Shown piece by piece: positions 45,715 to 48,919 of a DNA stretch of 48,919 bases. A program made the translations under genes and the position numbers. Source of the stretch: Gammaproteobacteria bacterium (GTDB lineage Bacteria; Pseudomonadota; Gammaproteobacteria; Steroidobacterales; Woeseiaceae); NCBI GenBank assembly GCA_029862045.1, contig JAOTYE010000024.1, positions 1-48,919 on the forward strand, given 5' to 3'. The notes beneath the pieces are model-generated. The model was not told where the DNA came from and searched no databases. It saw only the letters and a program-made list of their open reading frames with translations. Positions within the stretch are counted from its first letter, which is position 1. Each line of letters opens with the position of its first letter.

Positions 45715-46448
45715 ACACTTACGGTAGCGTCAATACCGACAGCAGTGTTGCGACCGATACCGGCTATTCGAACGAACAATTGATAGTGCTGCACGTCGAT
45801 CTGGTCACGCGCATAGCAAGGCATCTTGCGGCGCGCCTGCCCTCGACCGTGGATATCGACGATCTCATGCAGTCGGGTATGGTCGGGCTTCTCGAGGCGG
45901 CGAGCAATTTCGATCCGTCACGCGGGGCCTGTTTTGCAACCTATGCAGGCATTCGGATCCGTGGCTCGATGCTGGACGACATCCGCAAGCATGACTGGAC
46001 GCCGCGCTCCGTGCACCACAAATACCGCAAAGTCGCGGACGCGATCAGTTCGATCGAATCCGAGACCGGGCGTCACGCGAAGTCCGGCGAAATTGCGGCA
46101 CGGCTGGGCATCTCGCTCGACGAGTACCACAAGATCCTGACTGACAGCACGTGCAGCCGCCTGTTTAGTTTAGAGGAAACCCTCGAAGAACCATTTTGGC
46201 ACCGGGGTCCACCTGCTTCGACTACGTCGATGCCGGACCAGGAGGTCTATCGTTCACAGTTTCGCGAGAAACTCGCCGAAGCGATTGACGGGCTTCCTGA
46301 ACGGGAGAACCTCGTATTGTCCCTGTATTACGAGCGTGAATTGAATCTAAAGGAGATCGGCGAGGTACTCGAAGTCACGGAATCAAGAGTCTGTCAGATC
46401 CACGGACAGGCAATGCTGCGATTACGCGCAATGGTCGGAAAATGGTGA
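45711..46448 (+). CDS. fliA: Flagellar sigma factor sigma-28 (FliA/RpoF)
   Basis: 245 residues. Regions 1.2-2.4 include LVTRIARHLAARLPSTVDIDDLMQSGMVGLLEAASNFD and FATYAGIRIRGSMLDDIRKHDWTPRSVHHK (the -10 recognition and DW-PR signature of FliA). Region 3 has IAARLGISLDEYH. Region 4 has LPERENLVLSLYYERELNLKEIGEVLEVTESRVCQIHGQAMLRLR (helix-turn-helix for the -35). All key regions are intact, so it should direct RNA polymerase to TAAA-N15-GCCGATAA promoters, three of which lie in this window. GAGAGG is 9 nt upstream. The adjacent genes are a divergent flgM/flgA remnant and a GAF-GGDEF cyclase, with no flagellar structural genes. Confidence 0.95.
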   Translation: MNTYGSVNTDSSVATDTGYSNEQLIVLHVDLVTRIARHLAARLPSTVDIDDLMQSGMVGLLEAASNFDPSRGACFATYAGIRIRGSMLDDIRKHDWTPRSVHHKYRKVADAISSIESETGRHAKSGEIAARLGISLDEYHKILTDSTCSRLFSLEETLEEPFWHRGPPASTTSMPDQEVYRSQFREKLAEAIDGLPERENLVLSLYYERELNLKEIGEVLEVTESRVCQIHGQAMLRLRAMVGKW

Positions 46449-46587
46449 CGGAGGGCGACGTTTCACGATTGTTTCCATTCGATTACTAATTGTTTTCAAT
46501 TACTGACTACTCAAGAATGCGGCAGTCTGCATTAGCAACGCACCGATTCACTTCCAGTCCGTTTCTGCCCGGAACCAAGGTACTCTC

Positions 46588-47643
46588 ATGAGTGAAGAAG
46601 CGATACCGCTTAGCAGTGATATAGCGAGCACAGCAACGCTCAGGCTTGCATCACTGCACTCACTCGATCCTTTCTACACGCCACTCGAGGAGCGCTTCGA
46701 ACGTATTACCCGTCTGGCGGGCCGGGCTCTCGCTGTACCAGTAGCTGCGATTACGATCGTGCAGAAAAATCGACAGTGGTTCAAATCCGTCACGGGCTGG
46801 CCGGTCACTGAATTGCCGATGTCAAAGAGCCTCTGCGCCGAAGTAATAAAAAATGGTGAGTCAATTATCATTGAGGACACGTTAAATGACCTCTACCTGA
46901 TGAGTAATCCGCTCGTCTGCAATGGCCCGAAGTTTCGCTTTTATGCCGGATATCCGCTGAAGGACGTGGACGGAACTACGATCGGTAGCTTTTGTGTGAT
47001 GGACGTCAAGCCAAGAAAGACGGATGCAGAATTCGGTATTGCGCTCGCGGACCTTGGCGAGATGGCACAGACCGAGCTCTTTTCCGCGGAGCTCAATAAC
47101 GCCCAAACCGCACTAGTTGCAAAGCTCGGTGAATCTCGCCGGCAGGCCATGTTTGATCCGCTTACACGGTTATGGAACCGGCGCGGTGGGACGGATCTGC
47201 TGAATGCAGCGATGCAGGAAGCGGCCAAATATGACCATACACTGGGGCTCTGTCTGGCTGACATCGATGATTTCAAGAGTGTTAATGACCGGTTTGGCCA
47301 CCCGGTTGGTGATGAGGTCCTGCGCAAAGTGGCGAGCACAATCGTCGCTGCGGTGCGGCCACAAGACGTCGTTTGCCGCTACGGTGGCGAGGAGTTCATG
47401 ATCATCGTTCGCGATGTGGATGCAAGGTCATGTTTTACGATCGCTAATCGAATATGTTCGGGCATTCGCGAAATGCCGATTCGCACCCGGGAATCAGCCG
47501 TTGAGACGACGATAAGTGTCGGTATCGCAATGCGCGACAAGGGCGATGCCATTTCCACGGAACAGCTGATTGAAAGAGCAGATAAGGCGCTCTACAAGAG
47601 CAAAGACGACGGCCGGGATCGCGTTACCTTCGCAAAAGACTAG
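46588..47643 (+). CDS. GAF-GGDEF diguanylate cyclase
   Basis: 351 residues, soluble. The GAF domain (about 25-165) contains DRQWFKS-like NRQWFKSVTGWPVTELPMSKSLC and RFYAGYPLKDVDGTTIGSFCVMD. The GGDEF domain (about 185-350) has active GGEEF (266-270, CRYGGEEFMII), the inhibitory RPQD five residues upstream, and FDPLTRLWNRRG at its start. It should make c-di-GMP with product inhibition. It is a paralogue of the degenerate protein at 35764-36747, which keeps only the inhibitory site. It begins 139 nt after fliA. CCAAGG is 7 nt before the ATG, and no sigma-28 promoter was found upstream. Confidence 0.93.
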   Translation: MSEEAIPLSSDIASTATLRLASLHSLDPFYTPLEERFERITRLAGRALAVPVAAITIVQKNRQWFKSVTGWPVTELPMSKSLCAEVIKNGESIIIEDTLNDLYLMSNPLVCNGPKFRFYAGYPLKDVDGTTIGSFCVMDVKPRKTDAEFGIALADLGEMAQTELFSAELNNAQTALVAKLGESRRQAMFDPLTRLWNRRGGTDLLNAAMQEAAKYDHTLGLCLADIDDFKSVNDRFGHPVGDEVLRKVASTIVAAVRPQDVVCRYGGEEFMIIVRDVDARSCFTIANRICSGIREMPIRTRESAVETTISVGIAMRDKGDAISTEQLIERADKALYKSKDDGRDRVTFAKD

Positions 47644-47846
47644 CAGGATTTACAAAGCCGCACGGACTCTGATAGCGTCGCTCCTGCGTAGAGAATTGCA
47701 GCGGTCTATCCAAATTTCGAAAGCAGGCGTCTAATTCCAATAGAAAATTCTATCGCCTCGGCATTTTGTGCATTGCTCATGTTCTTGGGCGCGGGAAGGC
47801 TGGGGCGTGAGCCGTCGACAAGGGCGAGATTGTCAGCGATGCCGAG

Positions 47847-48827
47847 ATGAGAAATCCAAGAAACGGTTCAAGCATAGCGGTCGCCCCGATGATGGACTGG
47901 ACCGACCGCCATTGTCGCTATTTCATGAGGCTTCTGAGTCCCACTGCCTTGCTGTACACGGAAATGATCACGGCTGCTGCTATTCACCACGGCGATGCCG
48001 GCAAACTGCTGCGCTATGATGATTCGGAACACCCGATCGCCGCGCAAGTCGGAGGCAGTAGTCCGCTTCTGATGGCGGATGCAGCACGGCGCGCGGCCAG
48101 TGCGGGCTATGATGAAATCAACATCAACGTCGGCTGCCCGAGCGACCGCGTGCAAAGCGGCCAGTTTGGCGCGTGCCTGATGGCGCACCCGCAAACTGTT
48201 GCCGATTGTTTTCGTGCCATGCAGGCGGATATCGATGTGCCGGTTACCGTGAAGACGCGGATCGGTATCGATGATCGCGATAGCGATGAGTTTCTGCTGC
48301 AGTTTGTCGACGCGCTCGCGAAGGCCGGCTGTCGCAAATTTGTCGTCCACGCAAGGATCGCGATCCTCGATGGCCTGAGCCCGAAGCAGAACCGTACCGT
48401 GCCGCCATTGAATTACGACCGCGTGTTCAGGCTCAAGCAAGCGTATCCCGAGCTGGAGATCGTTTTGAACGGCGGCGTAACACGAATCGACCAGGTCGAT
48501 CAGCTCCTCGAGCATGTCGATGGCGTTATGATCGGCCGTCAGGCCTACCATCAGCCGTATTTTCTCGCCGAGCTGGAGCATCACTTGCGGCCACAGTGGG
48601 CGATGCCAGACCGGCACACGATCGTTGCACAATTGATTCCTTATATAGAAGGCCAGCTTGGCGAGGGTGAGCGGCTGGGTCGAATTGCGCGCCACCTTGT
48701 CGGCCTGTTTGCCGGACAACCGGGTGCGCGCGCCTGGCGGCGGCATATCAGCGAGCACGCCCATCGTGATGAGGCCGGAGTCGAAGTTATTCTCGAAGCG
48801 CTGGATGCAATACCGGTTGCAGCATAG
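47847..48827 (+). CDS. dusA: tRNA-dihydrouridine(20/20a) synthase DusA
   Basis: 326 residues, the family norm. FMN-dependent TIM barrel with APMMDWTDRHCRYFMRL, YTEMITAAAIHHGD, AAQVGGSSP, INVGCPSDRVQSGQFGACLM (catalytic Cys), VTVKTRIGIDD, FVVHARIAILDGLSPKQNRTVPPL and VMIGRQAYHQPY, the DusA-specific pattern. It reduces uridine to dihydrouridine at positions 20/20a of tRNA using NADPH. It looks monocistronic. The start ATG 47847 places the first conserved strand normally. Confidence 0.95.
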   Translation: MRNPRNGSSIAVAPMMDWTDRHCRYFMRLLSPTALLYTEMITAAAIHHGDAGKLLRYDDSEHPIAAQVGGSSPLLMADAARRAASAGYDEININVGCPSDRVQSGQFGACLMAHPQTVADCFRAMQADIDVPVTVKTRIGIDDRDSDEFLLQFVDALAKAGCRKFVVHARIAILDGLSPKQNRTVPPLNYDRVFRLKQAYPELEIVLNGGVTRIDQVDQLLEHVDGVMIGRQAYHQPYFLAELEHHLRPQWAMPDRHTIVAQLIPYIEGQLGEGERLGRIARHLVGLFAGQPGARAWRRHISEHAHRDEAGVEVILEALDAIPVAA

Positions 48828-48919
48828 AATGTGCGATCCACATTAGCCAACAGAGCGTAATTCCAAAATGGGCGCCAAATCAGGTAAGAGATTCAAGAGG
48901 CCGACGATGGCCGAGCGAG
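48828..48919 (+). other. Window end; possible start of another gene
   Basis: After dusA there is 92 nt. ATG 48907 has AAGAGG 6 nt upstream and stays open to the edge for only four codons; ATG 48868 is in the same frame without a clear ribosome-binding site. Too short to identify. Confidence 0.2.

Noticed and set aside
47739..47756. ATAGAA/TTCTAT palindrome before dusA
   Set aside because: Only 6 bp with no T-tract or other context; not distinguishable from chance in AT-rich intergenic DNA.

Overview
The window looks like chromosomal DNA of an aerobic, surface-colonising gammaproteobacterium. This is inferred from the intact glrK-qseG-glrR order, the gammaproteobacterial-type FliA and FlgM, DusA, a fused FadB/FadJ-type beta-oxidation enzyme and several class I c-di-GMP riboswitches. 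A marine Woeseia-like lineage is only a guess. I see no tRNA, rRNA, CRISPR array, phage or transposase gene.

Layout: (1) 1-6954 holds three paralogous lipoproteins made of Ig-like domains plus a C-terminal fibronectin-III-like domain. Each is preceded by its own c-di-GMP-I (GEMM-I) riboswitch, and an FAD oxidoreductase lies between the first two. (2) 6961-15463 holds a FecA-like TonB receptor with a Fur-like box, a PrsR-type sigma-54 regulator, and a leftward galE-glrK-qseG-glrR block. A 22-bp perfect inverted repeat separates the two convergent sigma-54 regulators. (3) 15599-25953 holds a zinc-protease-like lipoprotein pair, a PAS/GAF/GGDEF/EAL protein, an N-formylglutamate amidohydrolase with a YbdK-like ligase, and a 7TM-PAS-GGDEF cyclase. 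(4) 26117-28424 is a compact arsenic operon: arsR, arsI, arsC, acr3. (5) 28446-38784 is metabolic: aldehyde dehydrogenase, GabT, fused beta-oxidation enzyme and pyruvate-kinase-like protein, with a GAF/degenerate-GGDEF protein among them. (6) 38910-48827 holds a CHASE4 hybrid kinase with three receivers and an Hpt, an OPT transporter, flgM, a broken flgA remnant, fliA, a GAF-GGDEF cyclase and dusA.

Two regulatory themes tie the region together. First, c-di-GMP: two or three intact GGDEF proteins, one EAL domain, one degenerate GGDEF that keeps its inhibitory site, and three c-di-GMP riboswitches on surface lipoproteins. Second, sigma-28: three matches to TAAA-N15-GCCGATAN lie just upstream of flgM, the degenerate-GGDEF gene and the CHASE4 hybrid kinase. 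These suggest a local FliA regulon although no flagellar structural gene is intact here.

The most novel-looking item is a pair of 110-bp elements (17969-18078 and 25982-26091). Each has a 78-nt core, 75/78 identical between copies, closed by 16-bp arms that differ between the copies but are perfectly self-complementary in each. This is either a structured RNA with a covarying stem or a small mobile hairpin element.
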